Origin: Methylophilus sp.
GTDB taxonomy: Bacteria > Pseudomonadota > Gammaproteobacteria > Burkholderiales > Methylophilaceae
DNA length: 64,000 bases
Direction of reading: 5' to 3'
NCBI RefSeq assembly: GCF_008015755.1
Contig: NZ_SSGF01000011.1
Span: forward strand, 41,731 to 105,730
Positions 49,373-60,044 of this stretch are shown piece by piece. The notes beneath the pieces are model-generated. The model had not been told where the DNA came from. It made no database searches and worked only from the letters and a program-made list of their open reading frames with translations. Each line of letters opens with the position of its first letter. Position 1 is the first letter of the stretch. The translations under genes were made by a program, and so were the position numbers.

Positions 49373-50554
49373 TTAAGGTAAGGCGTGAAACTGCGCGATT
49401 CTTTCTTTATCGCCTTCAACATACTTTTTAGAGTTTTTGTCTGTTCTAAAAATAATCGGTTGTTCACGAACTAACGGATTTTGTGAATTCACCAATGCTT
49501 CATCAATTAAATGACGATTGGGGGACTTGGTACACACAGGATCCGCCATTTCAGCGTCGCCACTCAACAAATAGGATTGGCATCTACAACCACCCAGATC
49601 GTTTTCTTTTTCATCGCAGCTGCGGCACGGTTCTTTCATCCAATCCATGCCACGATATTTAGTAAACGCGGGTGATTCCTTCCAGGCCCATTCCAGCCCA
49701 TTTTCACGCACATTTGGGAAGGTCATCCCAGGCAATACGCGGGCAGAATGGCACGGCAAGACATCGCCGTTTGCTGTGACGATCATAAACACCTCGCCCC
49801 AGCCATTCATACACTTTTTAGGCCGATCAGCAAAGTAATCTGGGACCACAAAAAACACCTTCATTTTATTGCCAACACGCTCTCTAAAGGCATTGGTTGC
49901 CGCTTCCGCTCGATCTAATTGCTCGCGGGTAGGCATCAGTTGATCACGGTTGACCAGACTCCAGCCGTAGTATTGTGTATTAGCCAGTTCCACATAATCT
50001 GCGCCCAATGCTTCAGCCATTTCGAGGATTTTGCCGACTTGGTCGATGTTGTAACGGTGAATCACCACATTCAGCACCATGGGATAACCATGAGATTTGA
50101 TCATGGCTGCGACTTTTTTCTTAAGCTCAAAAGTTCGCGTGTCAGTAATAAAGTTACTTATATCCTCGGTAACATCGTGCATGGAGAGCTGGATATGATC
50201 AAGACCACCTTCTTTGAATGCCTGAATACGTTTTTCTGTCAGGCCTACACCTGAGGTAATTAGGTTGCTGTAATAACCCAATTTGTGTGCCTCAGACACA
50301 ATTTCTTCAATGTCGTCGCGCAATAACGGCTCGCCACCAGAAATGCCTAGTTGAATAGCACCCAACTTACGAGCATCACGCAAAGCACTAATCCACTGCG
50401 CGGTTGTTAATTCATTTTTAGTGTGCTTATCATAATCGGTTGGGTTATAACAAAACGCGCAATGCAGCGGGCAACGATAAGTAACCTCTGCTAGCAACCA
50501 TAAGGGCTGCTTTTGTGTCACGCTTGCTGCCACTCCATTATTCAACTGTGCCAT
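49373..50554 (-). CDS. pqqE: Radical SAM PQQ biosynthesis protein PqqE
   Basis: WLLAEVTYRCPLHCAFCYNP (CxxxCxxC), QLGISGGEPLLRDD; C-terminal Cys-rich PCRSCDEKENDLGGCRC. Confidence 0.97.
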   Translation of the reverse strand: MAQLNNGVAASVTQKQPLWLLAEVTYRCPLHCAFCYNPTDYDKHTKNELTTAQWISALRDARKLGAIQLGISGGEPLLRDDIEEIVSEAHKLGYYSNLITSGVGLTEKRIQAFKEGGLDHIQLSMHDVTEDISNFITDTRTFELKKKVAAMIKSHGYPMVLNVVIHRYNIDQVGKILEMAEALGADYVELANTQYYGWSLVNRDQLMPTREQLDRAEAATNAFRERVGNKMKVFFVVPDYFADRPKKCMNGWGEVFMIVTANGDVLPCHSARVLPGMTFPNVRENGLEWAWKESPAFTKYRGMDWMKEPCRSCDEKENDLGGCRCQSYLLSGDAEMADPVCTKSPNRHLIDEALVNSQNPLVREQPIIFRTDKNSKKYVEGDKERIAQFHALP

Positions 50555-50571
50555 ATTGCTCTCCTGATGGG

Positions 50572-50856
50572 TTAATTGACCTTGCGTAACCAGGCTTTAC
50601 CAACAGCAAGGTCAAACATACCTACAATATCGCTCTCAATATCTTCAACATCGGGAAAAGCGGCTTGAAGCTCAGCCACAATATCCCCCACACTTGCTTT
50701 GCCATCAACGCGCTTCAAAATTTCGCCAGCACCGCCATGTAACTTCACCATGCCTTCTGGAAACAAAATGACGTAACTTTGCTGTGCCTCTTCCCATTGA
50801 AAGCGATGGTGTAGAGCAATCGCGAAAATATCTGAGTGTTGAATATTGTTTTCCAT
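50572..50856 (-). CDS. pqqD: PQQ biosynthesis peptide chaperone PqqD
   Basis: HHRFQWEEAQQSYVILFPEGMVKLHGGAGEILKRVDG; between pqqC and pqqE. Confidence 0.95.
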   Translation of the reverse strand: MENNIQHSDIFAIALHHRFQWEEAQQSYVILFPEGMVKLHGGAGEILKRVDGKASVGDIVAELQAAFPDVEDIESDIVGMFDLAVGKAWLRKVN

Positions 50857-50882
50857 GCGCTTACTTTCAAATAATTCTGAGG

Positions 50883-51647
50883 CTAGTTTTCTATACGAAT
50901 AACCGGCTGACGTAAATAATCACGGCCTTCTGTTTTGATCTCTGTGCTTGCGAGCATGATCGAATCTGCAATCACCCACAGCACATTCAATTTAAATTGC
51001 AGAATGTCTAAAGCTTTCATCTGCATTTCGCGTGAAGTACTGAAGTATTCCAAGGTTACACCGAGACCCTGCTCAACATCGCGACGGGCTTCGGTCAGAC
51101 GTTTTTTGAAGTACATCAGGCCTTCTTCTTTTACCCAGGGATACATGCTGGGCCAGGAGCTGATGCGTTGCTGATGGATATGTGGGGCAAATAACTCTGT
51201 CAGGCTTGAACATACGCTTTCTTGCCAAGGACGTTGTTTGGCGAAATTGATATAGGCATCCACCGCAAAACGCACGCCCGGTGAAACCAGTTCCAAGCTA
51301 GTCACTTGTTCACGGGTCAGGCCTACGGCTTCACCCAGTTTAATCCAAGCCTCAATGCCGCCAATTTGATCATCTACGCCATCATGGTCGGTAATGCGAA
51401 CGATCCATTGCTTACGCACCTCTTTATCCGGGCAATTAGATAAAATCGCTGCATCTTTCATTGGAATCGCGATTTGATAATAAAAACGATTGGCAACCCA
51501 GCATTGCAGCTGTTCTTTAGTCAATTTACCTTCATACATCATCACATGAAATGGATGATAAATATGGTAACCCTGCCCTTTTTCGCGAAGTTTCGCTTCA
51601 AATTCTTCACGGGTCCATGGCAATGCTGCCTGAGTCACTGCGTTCAT
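50883..51647 (-). CDS. pqqC: Pyrroloquinoline-quinone synthase PqqC
   Basis: [48 protein letters not shown]. Confidence 0.97.
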   Translation of the reverse strand: MNAVTQAALPWTREEFEAKLREKGQGYHIYHPFHVMMYEGKLTKEQLQCWVANRFYYQIAIPMKDAAILSNCPDKEVRKQWIVRITDHDGVDDQIGGIEAWIKLGEAVGLTREQVTSLELVSPGVRFAVDAYINFAKQRPWQESVCSSLTELFAPHIHQQRISSWPSMYPWVKEEGLMYFKKRLTEARRDVEQGLGVTLEYFSTSREMQMKALDILQFKLNVLWVIADSIMLASTEIKTEGRDYLRQPVIRIEN

Positions 51648-51656
51648 TTTTTTCTC

Positions 51657-52598
51657 CTATAGAATGATGTCCATGCCGTCGTACGCTACCTCGATCTTAT
51701 GATCGTTGAGGGTAGCACGCTCGGCGGAATCTTCCCTTAAAATCGGGTTGGTGTTGTTGATATGAATCAGCACTTTGCGTACTGGTTTCTCCTTACCAAA
51801 CTTGTCCAACTCTTCTATCATGCCGCCCGGGCCAGATTGTGGATTGTGGCCAATACTGCGAGCTGTCTTGGTCATCAACCCCATATCCAACATTTCAGTA
51901 TTGGTCCAGAACGTGCCATCCACCATAATGCAATCTGCTTGATGCATCAGTGGTGGCAAATGTGGTTCAATTTCTGCTAGACCAGGTGAATACCAGCATT
52001 TTTTGCCGGTAGAAATCTCTTCAATCAGTACGCCAATAGTGTCGCCTGGGTGCGGGTCATTGCGGTGTGGGGAGTATGGTGGCGCCGCACTTTTCAATGC
52101 CACTGCAGTAAATCGCAGGTTAGGCACACCGGGAATTTCAAAGCTGTGCGCATTGCTGACATCGTTGGCATCAATCCCGATTTCATGGTGATTGACGCCG
52201 CAGTAATGGCCGAGAATATTCAGAATTTGATTGCCGGTGGTCAGGTCTTCATAGACCATTTTTGTACAGTAAATCTCACGTTTGACTTGGCCTTCACGTA
52301 GCATGAATAGGCCAGTGGTATGGTCAATTTGCGCATCTATGAGCACAATGCCTTGGATGCCACTGTCACGTACAGCGCGACCTGGTTGCAAAGGGGCGAA
52401 CTCCTGAATTTGTTGCAAGACATCAGGGGATGCATTAAACAGCACCCAGTCTATGCCATTGCTGGAGACACAAATCGATGATTGTGTGCGGCGCTTGGCC
52501 TTGATGGTGCCTTTACGCAAGCCATCACAATTTGGACAATTACAGTTCCACTGTGGAAAGCCACCGCCAGCCCCAGCCCCTAATACGTGTATATGCAT
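51657..52598 (-). CDS. pqqB: PQQ biosynthesis protein PqqB
   Basis: MHIHVLGAGAGGGFPQWNCNCPNC; metallo-hydrolase fold context. Confidence 0.97.
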   Translation of the reverse strand: MHIHVLGAGAGGGFPQWNCNCPNCDGLRKGTIKAKRRTQSSICVSSNGIDWVLFNASPDVLQQIQEFAPLQPGRAVRDSGIQGIVLIDAQIDHTTGLFMLREGQVKREIYCTKMVYEDLTTGNQILNILGHYCGVNHHEIGIDANDVSNAHSFEIPGVPNLRFTAVALKSAAPPYSPHRNDPHPGDTIGVLIEEISTGKKCWYSPGLAEIEPHLPPLMHQADCIMVDGTFWTNTEMLDMGLMTKTARSIGHNPQSGPGGMIEELDKFGKEKPVRKVLIHINNTNPILREDSAERATLNDHKIEVAYDGMDIIL

Positions 52599-52834
52599 AA
52601 TCGCTCGTTATTCAATTCAGTTAATTCGTGGTTGCAGGAGAGTTTTAAGACCCATCATACAACAATTGTTTGTGACTACTGCATCCATCGCAAGCCTTGG
52701 CACAACGCAGGTTTGCAATGTCTGGGAAGTAAGACTGGCATCATACGCATGCGTTGCATCAACAGCCTGCTACTGACAATGATTCCCTGCTCATGATTTT
52801 CATGAGCGCATGCTTATTTGTAGCTAACACCCAT

Positions 52835-52863
52835 AAAAAAGCCGCGCTCACTGGCGCGGCTTT
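52835..52863 (-). terminator. Intrinsic terminator downstream of the DAHP synthase gene
   Basis: Minus strand GCCGCGC-cagtga-GCGCGGCTTTTTT. Confidence 0.88.
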
Positions 52864-52878
52864 GATTAAAAGTGTTCG

Positions 52879-53961
52879 TTACTCTTCTGCGGCATGTTTC
52901 TCACGACGCGCTTTCACTGCTGCAGCTAGCGTTTCGAGCACAGCCACAGAGTCATCCCAACCCAGGCATGCATCGGTAATCGACTGGCCATAATTCAGGC
53001 TGCAGCCTGGCGAGTGGTCCTGACGTCCCTCGTTCAGATGAGATTCCAGCATCACGCCGATAATACGCGCATCGCCTGCAGTTAGTTGCTTGGCGACATC
53101 ATCCACCACGAGCATCTGGTTTTTATATTGTTTTTGGCTATTTCCATGACTGCAATCAACCATTAGCACTGGCGCTAAGCCAGCCTCGGCCAACTGGTCG
53201 CACACGGCTGATACACTTTGTGCATCATAATTAGGGGCTTTTCCACCACGTAAAATCACATGGCAATCTTCATTGCCTTTGGTGGCAAAAATGGCAGACT
53301 CACCTTCTTTTGTCATCGACAAAAAGTGATGTGGGCTGGCTGCTGTTTTAATGGCATCGATCGCAACCTTGGCGCCGCCATCGGTACCATTTTTAAACCC
53401 TACCGGGCATGATAATCCAGACGCTAATTCGCGGTGGATTTGCGACTCGGTGGTGCGTGCGCCAATCGCACCCCAGCTGACTAAATCAGCGGTATATTGT
53501 GGTGACACCACATCCAAGAACTCAGTCGCGGCAGGCATGCCAATTTCGTTGACGTCTAGCAAAAAACGGCGGGCTTTTTCGAGACCAGCATTAATATCAT
53601 AAGTGCCATCGAGGTGCGGATCATTGATCAGCCCTTTCCAGCCTACCGTGGTGCGTGGCTTTTCAAAATACACACGCATCACGATCAACAACTCACCGGC
53701 CAAGCGTGTACGTACCTCCAGCAAACGTTTGGCATACTCCATCCCCGCTTCGGTATCGTGAATCGAACATGGACCCACAATCACTAATAAACGGTCATCG
53801 CCTTGATGCAAAATATGGTGGATCGCCGTGCGGGTTTTAAGGATGTTTTGTGTGCTGACCGTACTTTCTTGCAGGCGCGACAACAACTCGGCCGGTTTTA
53901 CCAGCGGTTTAATCTCCAGCACGCGTACATCATCGGTAGCAAATTTTTCGTATACAGTCAT
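52879..53961 (-). CDS. aroG: 3-deoxy-7-phosphoheptulonate synthase (class I DAHP synthase)
   Basis: LLVIVGPCSIHDTEAGMEYAKRL; MVDCSHGNSQKQYKNQ; start revised to MTVYEKF, overlapping the hisC stop. Confidence 0.93.
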   Translation of the reverse strand: MTVYEKFATDDVRVLEIKPLVKPAELLSRLQESTVSTQNILKTRTAIHHILHQGDDRLLVIVGPCSIHDTEAGMEYAKRLLEVRTRLAGELLIVMRVYFEKPRTTVGWKGLINDPHLDGTYDINAGLEKARRFLLDVNEIGMPAATEFLDVVSPQYTADLVSWGAIGARTTESQIHRELASGLSCPVGFKNGTDGGAKVAIDAIKTAASPHHFLSMTKEGESAIFATKGNEDCHVILRGGKAPNYDAQSVSAVCDQLAEAGLAPVLMVDCSHGNSQKQYKNQMLVVDDVAKQLTAGDARIIGVMLESHLNEGRQDHSPGCSLNYGQSITDACLGWDDSVAVLETLAAAVKARREKHAAEE

Positions 53962-55070
53962 CACTTCAAAATCTTTTCCAGCACTTCTAAAAAGCGTGCA
54001 TTTTCACTAAACAATCCAATGCTGACGCGCAAATAATCTGGCATCTCATAATTTGCCACCGGGCGCACAATCACGCCCTGCTTAAGCAAGGCCTGGTTGA
54101 CGGCACTGGCGTTCGTCACTTTAAAGCTGACAAAGTTACCATAAGACGGAATATAGCTCAGACCCAGTTGCTCCAGTCCCTGCGTAATCTGCGTCATACC
54201 AGCTTGATTAGCAGCATAACTGCGTGCCACAAAATCCTCATCTTGCAATGAGACAGTCGCGGCCACTTGCGCTAGGCTATTGACGTTAAATGGCTGGCGC
54301 ACGCGGTTCATCAAGTCAGCTAGTGTGGCATGCATCACACCAAAGCCCACACGCAACCCTGCCAGGCCATAAGCCTTGGAAAAAGTGCGTGAAATAATCA
54401 GGTTTTCAAACTCGGCCAGCCAGCCTATAGCCTCAGACTTATCGACCGAAGACAAATATTCATCGTAAGCTTCATCTAGCACGACCAGAATATGCCTGGG
54501 CACTTGCTGTAAAAAAGCTTTTAAATCAGTTTTGCTAATAAGAGTGCCTGTTGGGTTATTGGGGTTTGCCACAAAAATCAATTTGGTTTTTGGCGTGATC
54601 GCCTTTAGAAAACCAGGTAAATCATGGCCAAATTCAACCGCTGGAACGACCACGCCCTTAGCGCCGACCGCCTTTGTCACCAATTGATACACGGCAAATG
54701 CATGCTGGGAGTAAATGGTCTCATCGCCCGCCGTCAAGAAAGCACGTGCTGCCAACTCCAGAATGTCATTTGAACCGTTACCAAATACGATCTGTGCCGG
54801 TTGTACGCCAAACTTGTGGCTTACGGCATCACGCAAGGCAAAGCTATTGCCATCCGGATAACGGGCAATTTCATAAATGGCTTCTTCAAGCGCCATTTGG
54901 GCCTTGGGACTCATGCCAAGTGGATTCTCATTAGAAGCTAGTTTAACGATATCGGCTTCATTGAGCCCCATTTCACGGGCTAATTCACTGATCGGTTTGC
55001 CACCCTGGTATGGCGCAATGGCACGAATATTGGCAGGGGCTAATGCTGATAAAGGCTCGGATGACGACAT
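53961..55070 (-). CDS. hisC: Histidinol-phosphate aminotransferase
   Basis: KLASNENPLGMSPKAQMAL; FVANPNNPTGTLIS; SRTFSKAYGLAGLRVG. Confidence 0.92.
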   Translation of the reverse strand: MSSSEPLSALAPANIRAIAPYQGGKPISELAREMGLNEADIVKLASNENPLGMSPKAQMALEEAIYEIARYPDGNSFALRDAVSHKFGVQPAQIVFGNGSNDILELAARAFLTAGDETIYSQHAFAVYQLVTKAVGAKGVVVPAVEFGHDLPGFLKAITPKTKLIFVANPNNPTGTLISKTDLKAFLQQVPRHILVVLDEAYDEYLSSVDKSEAIGWLAEFENLIISRTFSKAYGLAGLRVGFGVMHATLADLMNRVRQPFNVNSLAQVAATVSLQDEDFVARSYAANQAGMTQITQGLEQLGLSYIPSYGNFVSFKVTNASAVNQALLKQGVIVRPVANYEMPDYLRVSIGLFSENARFLEVLEKILK

Positions 55071-55078
55071 AGAATGAT

Positions 55079-56161
55079 TTAAATAATAGCGGTTGGGTAA
55101 GAGCCCAACACTTTGAGTAAAGTTGCACGTTCGGCAAGATCTTTAAGTGCCGCCTGGACTGCTGGCTGTTGTTGATGACCTTCAATATCCACAAAAAACA
55201 CGTAATTCCATAAGTTTTGACGCGAAGGCCGTGATTCCAGCTTGGTCATGCTCACGTCATGGCGTGAAAACGGCTCTAGTAGTTGCAAAACGGCGCCTGG
55301 TTTATTGTGCGCACTCATGACAAGCGAGGTTTTATCTTGACCAGAAGGTGCAACACCATGATTGCCAATTACCAGAAAACGCGTGGTATTCTTCGGGTCA
55401 TCCTCTATATTTTCAGCCAAAACATGCAAATCAAATAACTCAGCAGCACGCTTGCTGGCGATGGCCGCTGCAAAGGTACCTTCACTTGCGACGAGCTCGT
55501 GGATCATTTGTGCAGCACGCGCATTACTTGTGACCGCCTCACGTGCCGCATTTGGCAAGTGTTTGTTTAACCACTCGTGGCATTGCGACAACGATTGCGC
55601 ATGAGAAAAAACATGGCTGATCTGACGTATATCTTGCTGAGCAGACAATAAGCAATGATGGACTGGCAACGTCACTTCACCAATCACCTGCAACGGGCTC
55701 GACAATAGTAAGTCTAGAGTAATGCCAACCGCGCCTTCGGTCGAGTTTTCTACTGGCACCACTCCGTAATCTGCCTGACCTGCTTCCACCGTGCGGAAGA
55801 CTTCATCGATACTTGCGCACACCACGGCCTGGCGCCCCTCGCCAAACTGCTTGAGCGCGGCCTCTTCACTATAGGTACCCAAAGGTCCCAGAAAAGCAAT
55901 CGACAACTCTTTCTCTAGTGCACGACAATTGGACATAACTGCGCGAAAAATGTGACTCACAGCCTCAGGTGCTAACGGACCTTGATTCTCAGCCTGCAAG
56001 CGTCGAATAATTTGCGCTTCACGCTCTGGACGATAAATAACACCGTCATCTTTCAAATGCCCGATCTCACGAGCCAGCGCTGCCCGCTGATTGACCAGCG
56101 ACAGCATCTGCGCATCTATCGCATCAATTTTGTCTCTAAATTGTTTTAATAAATCAGACAT
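55079..56161 (-). CDS. pheA: Bifunctional chorismate mutase/prephenate dehydratase
   Basis: N-terminal chorismate mutase LRxKIDAID-like region; FLGPLGTYSEEAALKQFG; NTTRFLVIG; ESRPSRQNLWNYVFFVDIEG ACT domain. Confidence 0.95.
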   Translation of the reverse strand: MSDLLKQFRDKIDAIDAQMLSLVNQRAALAREIGHLKDDGVIYRPEREAQIIRRLQAENQGPLAPEAVSHIFRAVMSNCRALEKELSIAFLGPLGTYSEEAALKQFGEGRQAVVCASIDEVFRTVEAGQADYGVVPVENSTEGAVGITLDLLLSSPLQVIGEVTLPVHHCLLSAQQDIRQISHVFSHAQSLSQCHEWLNKHLPNAAREAVTSNARAAQMIHELVASEGTFAAAIASKRAAELFDLHVLAENIEDDPKNTTRFLVIGNHGVAPSGQDKTSLVMSAHNKPGAVLQLLEPFSRHDVSMTKLESRPSRQNLWNYVFFVDIEGHQQQPAVQAALKDLAERATLLKVLGSYPTAII

Positions 56162-56183
56162 TTAAAATATATAATTAAGTTTT

Positions 56184-57263
56184 TTATGAGTGAGCTTGTT
56201 CAAATGCCTGCATAAATTCGACCAGCGCTTTCACACCTTCAATCGGCATGGCGTTGTAAATGCTGGCACGCATGCCACCGACTGAGCGATGGCCCTTCAG
56301 TTGCAGCAAGCCGTGTGTCTCTGCCGCTTTTAAAAAGGCATCGTTGAGGCTTTCATCACGCAAGCGGAACGGAATATTCATCCGTGAACGATAAGCCGGT
56401 GCAATGTCATTGGCGTAAAACTCAGTTTGATCCAAGAAGTCATACAACAAATTGGCTTTGGCGATATTGATTTTCTCAATGGCCTCCACGCCGCCTTGTG
56501 CCAGTAACCACTCGAACACCAAGCCCGCGATATAAATGCTGTAGGTGGGCGGCGTATTAATCATGCTCTGATTATCCGCCTGCGTTTTCCAATGAAAAAC
56601 AGCGGGCGTTAAAGGTGATGCCTGCGTCAATAAATCTTCACGCACAATCACCAGACACAAGCCAGCCGGTCCGATATTTTTTTGCGCACCACCGTAAATG
56701 ACACCATATTTTGAAACGTCAATTGGCCGCGAGAGAATATGTGAAGACATATCAGCCACAATCGGCACACCATGGGTCTCAGGTACGTCTAAGAACTCGA
56801 CACCGTTAATGGTTTCATTGGTGCAGTAATGCACATAAGCCGCGTCTTTATTGAGCTTCCAATCAGCAAAAGCTGGCACCGTGGTAAAACCACTGGCCTC
56901 AGCATTCGCAGCAATATTAATCTCACCATAGACTTTGGCATCATCAACACTTCGCTTACTCCAGGCGCCTGTAACCACGTAATCCGCAGACTTCCCGTTG
57001 AGCAAATTCATTGGGATGATAGCATTTTCGCCAATGGCGCCTCCTTGCAAAAACAATACTTTGTAATTGGACGGGATGGCCAACAATTTGCGAAAATCAG
57101 CTTCTGTTTTCTCCAGGATGCTAGTGAACTCTTTACCACGGTGTGACATCTCCATCACGCTCATGCCAGAGCCGTGCCAGTCAAGCATTTCAGCTTGTGC
57201 ACGCTCAAGTACTGGTTTAGGGAGCACGGCAGGACCGGCAGAAAAATTAAAAATCTGTTTCAT
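56184..57263 (-). CDS. serC: Phosphoserine aminotransferase
   Basis: [59 protein letters not shown]. Confidence 0.96.
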   Translation of the reverse strand: MKQIFNFSAGPAVLPKPVLERAQAEMLDWHGSGMSVMEMSHRGKEFTSILEKTEADFRKLLAIPSNYKVLFLQGGAIGENAIIPMNLLNGKSADYVVTGAWSKRSVDDAKVYGEINIAANAEASGFTTVPAFADWKLNKDAAYVHYCTNETINGVEFLDVPETHGVPIVADMSSHILSRPIDVSKYGVIYGGAQKNIGPAGLCLVIVREDLLTQASPLTPAVFHWKTQADNQSMINTPPTYSIYIAGLVFEWLLAQGGVEAIEKINIAKANLLYDFLDQTEFYANDIAPAYRSRMNIPFRLRDESLNDAFLKAAETHGLLQLKGHRSVGGMRASIYNAMPIEGVKALVEFMQAFEQAHS

Positions 57264-57287
57264 GCGTGTGTGTATTCTTTACTCTAC

Positions 57288-59861
57288 TTATTCTTCAGAC
57301 TCGTCACCATCATCGTCGGTCTCAACAATCTTCTCCAGACCTGACAATTTTTCACCTTCACCCAGGTTAATCAGGGTGACGCCTTGTGCTGCACGACCCA
57401 TATCGCGGATTTCTTTTACGCGTGTACGGATCAAAACGCCACCGGTCGTAATCAGCATGATTTCATCGTCTGCTGTCACCAACCTTGCCGCCACAGCCAA
57501 ACCGTTACGCTCACTGATGGCAATTGCTTTCACACCTTGCGTACCACGGCCAGAATGACGGAACTCAGACAACACGGTACGTTTACCGTAGCCATTCTCA
57601 GTAGCAACTAACACCGACTGCTGGTCATTCTCAGCAATCAGCAAGGACAGAACCTGTTGTTTAGAGGCTAGTTTCATGCCGCGTACGCCACGCGTTGCAC
57701 GACCCATAGGACGAACATCATCCTCAGTAAACCACACGGCTTTACCGCCATTAGATACCAGCACAATGTCGTTCTTGCCATTAGTCACTTCGGCACCAAT
57801 CAGGTAGTCACCTTCATCCAAGTTAATGGCGATAATGCCTGACTTACGTGGATTGGCAAACTCGGTCAGCGCAGTCTTCTTCACAGTGCCTTTGGCTGTT
57901 GCCATAAATACAAAGTGACTTTCATCGAACTCTTTCACCGGCAAAATGGCGTTGATTTTCTCGCCCTCTTCCAACGGGAAAAGGTTCACAATCGGCTTGC
58001 CACGGCTGACACGGCTACCTTGCGGCACCTCGTAAACCTTCAGCCAATAGACACGGCCACGGCTGCTGAAGCACAGAATGTAATCATGCGTATTCGCCAC
58101 AAACATCTTGTCGATGAAGTCATCTTCTTTGGTCGCTGCGGCTTGTTTGCCACGGCCACCACGGCGCTGGGCGCGGTACTCATCCAAAGGCTGAGATTTC
58201 ACATAACCGGTGTGTGATAAAGTCACCACCACATCTTGCGGCGTAATTAGGTCTTCGAGCGACAAATCTTGTGTATTTTGCTCGATTTCAGAACGTCGTT
58301 TGTCGCCAAACATCTTCTGAATTTCATTTAATTCTTCAACAATAATCGCAGTCACACGCTCGGGTTTTGCCAAAATATCCAGCAAGTCTGCAATCACATC
58401 CATGACTTCTTTGTACTCGTTGACGATCTTATCTTGCTCAAGGCCGGTCAGGCGTTGCAAGCGCATTTGCAGAATTTCCTGCGCCTGCACATCAGACAGT
58501 TTATAGCCATTTGGCGTCATGCCAAAATCAACCGACAAACCTTCAGGACGTGAGGCTTCCATGGCCGCACGTTTAAGCATTTCCTCTACCACTGGTGAGT
58601 TCCAGCTACGCGCCATCAACTCTTTTTTGGCTTCTGGCGGCGTTGGTGCCGCTTTGATGATTGCAATCATGTCATCTACGTTGGCCAGCGCAACCGCAAG
58701 GCCTTCGAGCACATGTCCGCGATCACGCGCTTTGCGCAACTCGAATACAGTACGACGCGTCACTACTTCGCGGCGATGGCGCAAGAAGGCTTCCAGCATT
58801 TGCTTGAGGTTGAGCAAACGTGGCTGGCCATCCATCAAGGCCACCATGTTCATGCCAAACGTATCTTGCAGTTGTGTTTGCTTGTAGAGGTTATTTAAAA
58901 TCACCTCTGGCACTTCACCACGCTTGAGTTCAATGACCACACGCATACCAGACTTGTCAGACTCGTCACGCAGATCGGAGATACCCTCGATCTTTTTCTC
59001 GTTAACCAGCTCGGCGATTTTTTCAATCAGTGTTTTCTTGTTAACTTGGTAAGGCAGCTCATCAATGATAATGGATTGACGACCACCGGCTTTGTCCAAG
59101 TCTTCAAAATGGGTACGGCCACGCATCACCACCCGGCCGCGGCCAGTGCGATAACCTTCTTTGACACCTACGGTGCCATAAATAATGCCAGCCGTTGGGA
59201 AGTCAGGCGCTGGAATCAACTCAATCAGCTCATCAATGGTGATCTCAGGATTCTCTAACAGCGCAAAACAGGCGTTGAGCACTTCATTGAGGTTATGTGG
59301 CGGAATGTTGGTCGCCATGCCCACCGCAATCCCCGAGCTGCCGTTAATCAGCAAGTTAGGGATGCGCGCTGGCATAATCAGTGGCTCATGCTCGCTGCCA
59401 TCGTAGTTGGGGCCAAAGTCTACAGTTTCTTTGTCTATGTCTGCCAGCAACTCGTGTGCAATCTTAGACATGCGGATTTCGGTGTACCGCATTGCGGCCG
59501 CATTGTCACCATCGACAGAACCAAAGTTACCTTGGCCATCGACCAGCATATAGCGCAATGAAAAATCTTGCGCCATACGCACGATGGTGTCATACACCGC
59601 CGTGTCACCGTGAGGGTGGTATTTACCGATGACGTCACCAACAATACGGGCAGATTTTTTATAAGGCTTGTTATAGTCGTTAGATAGCTCGTGCATGGCG
59701 AACAACACGCGTCTGTGCACAGGCTTTAAACCATCGCGAACATCGGGAAGCGCACGGCCAACAATCACGCTCATGGCGTAATCAAGGTAGCTGCGACGCA
59801 TCTCGTCTTCTAAGCTGATAGGCAGGGTTTCTTTAGCAAATTGATCTGGAGACTGACTCAT
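57288..59861 (-). CDS. gyrA: DNA gyrase subunit A
   Basis: [60 protein letters not shown]-terminal beta-pinwheel repeats. Confidence 0.97.
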   Translation of the reverse strand: MSQSPDQFAKETLPISLEDEMRRSYLDYAMSVIVGRALPDVRDGLKPVHRRVLFAMHELSNDYNKPYKKSARIVGDVIGKYHPHGDTAVYDTIVRMAQDFSLRYMLVDGQGNFGSVDGDNAAAMRYTEIRMSKIAHELLADIDKETVDFGPNYDGSEHEPLIMPARIPNLLINGSSGIAVGMATNIPPHNLNEVLNACFALLENPEITIDELIELIPAPDFPTAGIIYGTVGVKEGYRTGRGRVVMRGRTHFEDLDKAGGRQSIIIDELPYQVNKKTLIEKIAELVNEKKIEGISDLRDESDKSGMRVVIELKRGEVPEVILNNLYKQTQLQDTFGMNMVALMDGQPRLLNLKQMLEAFLRHRREVVTRRTVFELRKARDRGHVLEGLAVALANVDDMIAIIKAAPTPPEAKKELMARSWNSPVVEEMLKRAAMEASRPEGLSVDFGMTPNGYKLSDVQAQEILQMRLQRLTGLEQDKIVNEYKEVMDVIADLLDILAKPERVTAIIVEELNEIQKMFGDKRRSEIEQNTQDLSLEDLITPQDVVVTLSHTGYVKSQPLDEYRAQRRGGRGKQAAATKEDDFIDKMFVANTHDYILCFSSRGRVYWLKVYEVPQGSRVSRGKPIVNLFPLEEGEKINAILPVKEFDESHFVFMATAKGTVKKTALTEFANPRKSGIIAINLDEGDYLIGAEVTNGKNDIVLVSNGGKAVWFTEDDVRPMGRATRGVRGMKLASKQQVLSLLIAENDQQSVLVATENGYGKRTVLSEFRHSGRGTQGVKAIAISERNGLAVAARLVTADDEIMLITTGGVLIRTRVKEIRDMGRAAQGVTLINLGEGEKLSGLEKIVETDDDGDESEE

Positions 59862-59980
59862 TCTTGACCCAATTTATAGTTAAAAGTTATCACGCGATTT
59901 TAGCATATTTAGCGCGATCCGGCTCGCCTAATCACGGCTGCCAAGCCAATTAACCATAGGGCACTGACATCAAACTCGGC

Positions 59981-60014
59981 AGAAAAAACAATGGGGAGCA
60001 AATTTGCTCCCCAT
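59981..60014 (-). terminator. Intrinsic terminator downstream of metZ
   Basis: 24-bp perfect palindrome ATGGGGAGCAAATTTGCTCCCCAT followed on the minus strand by TGTTTTTT. Confidence 0.85.
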
Positions 60015-60044
60015 GAAGTGATGCTTGGCGTCAGCGATATGGCA

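Noticed and set aside
57067-57558. 163-aa plus-strand ORF across the serC/gyrA junction
   Set aside because: Antisense to two conserved genes; Ser/Pro/Arg-rich shadow ORF without a recognisable domain.
57288-59861. GyrA has Thr at the position equivalent to E. coli Ser83 ([11 protein letters not shown])
   Set aside because: Thr is a common wild-type residue here; not evidence of quinolone resistance.
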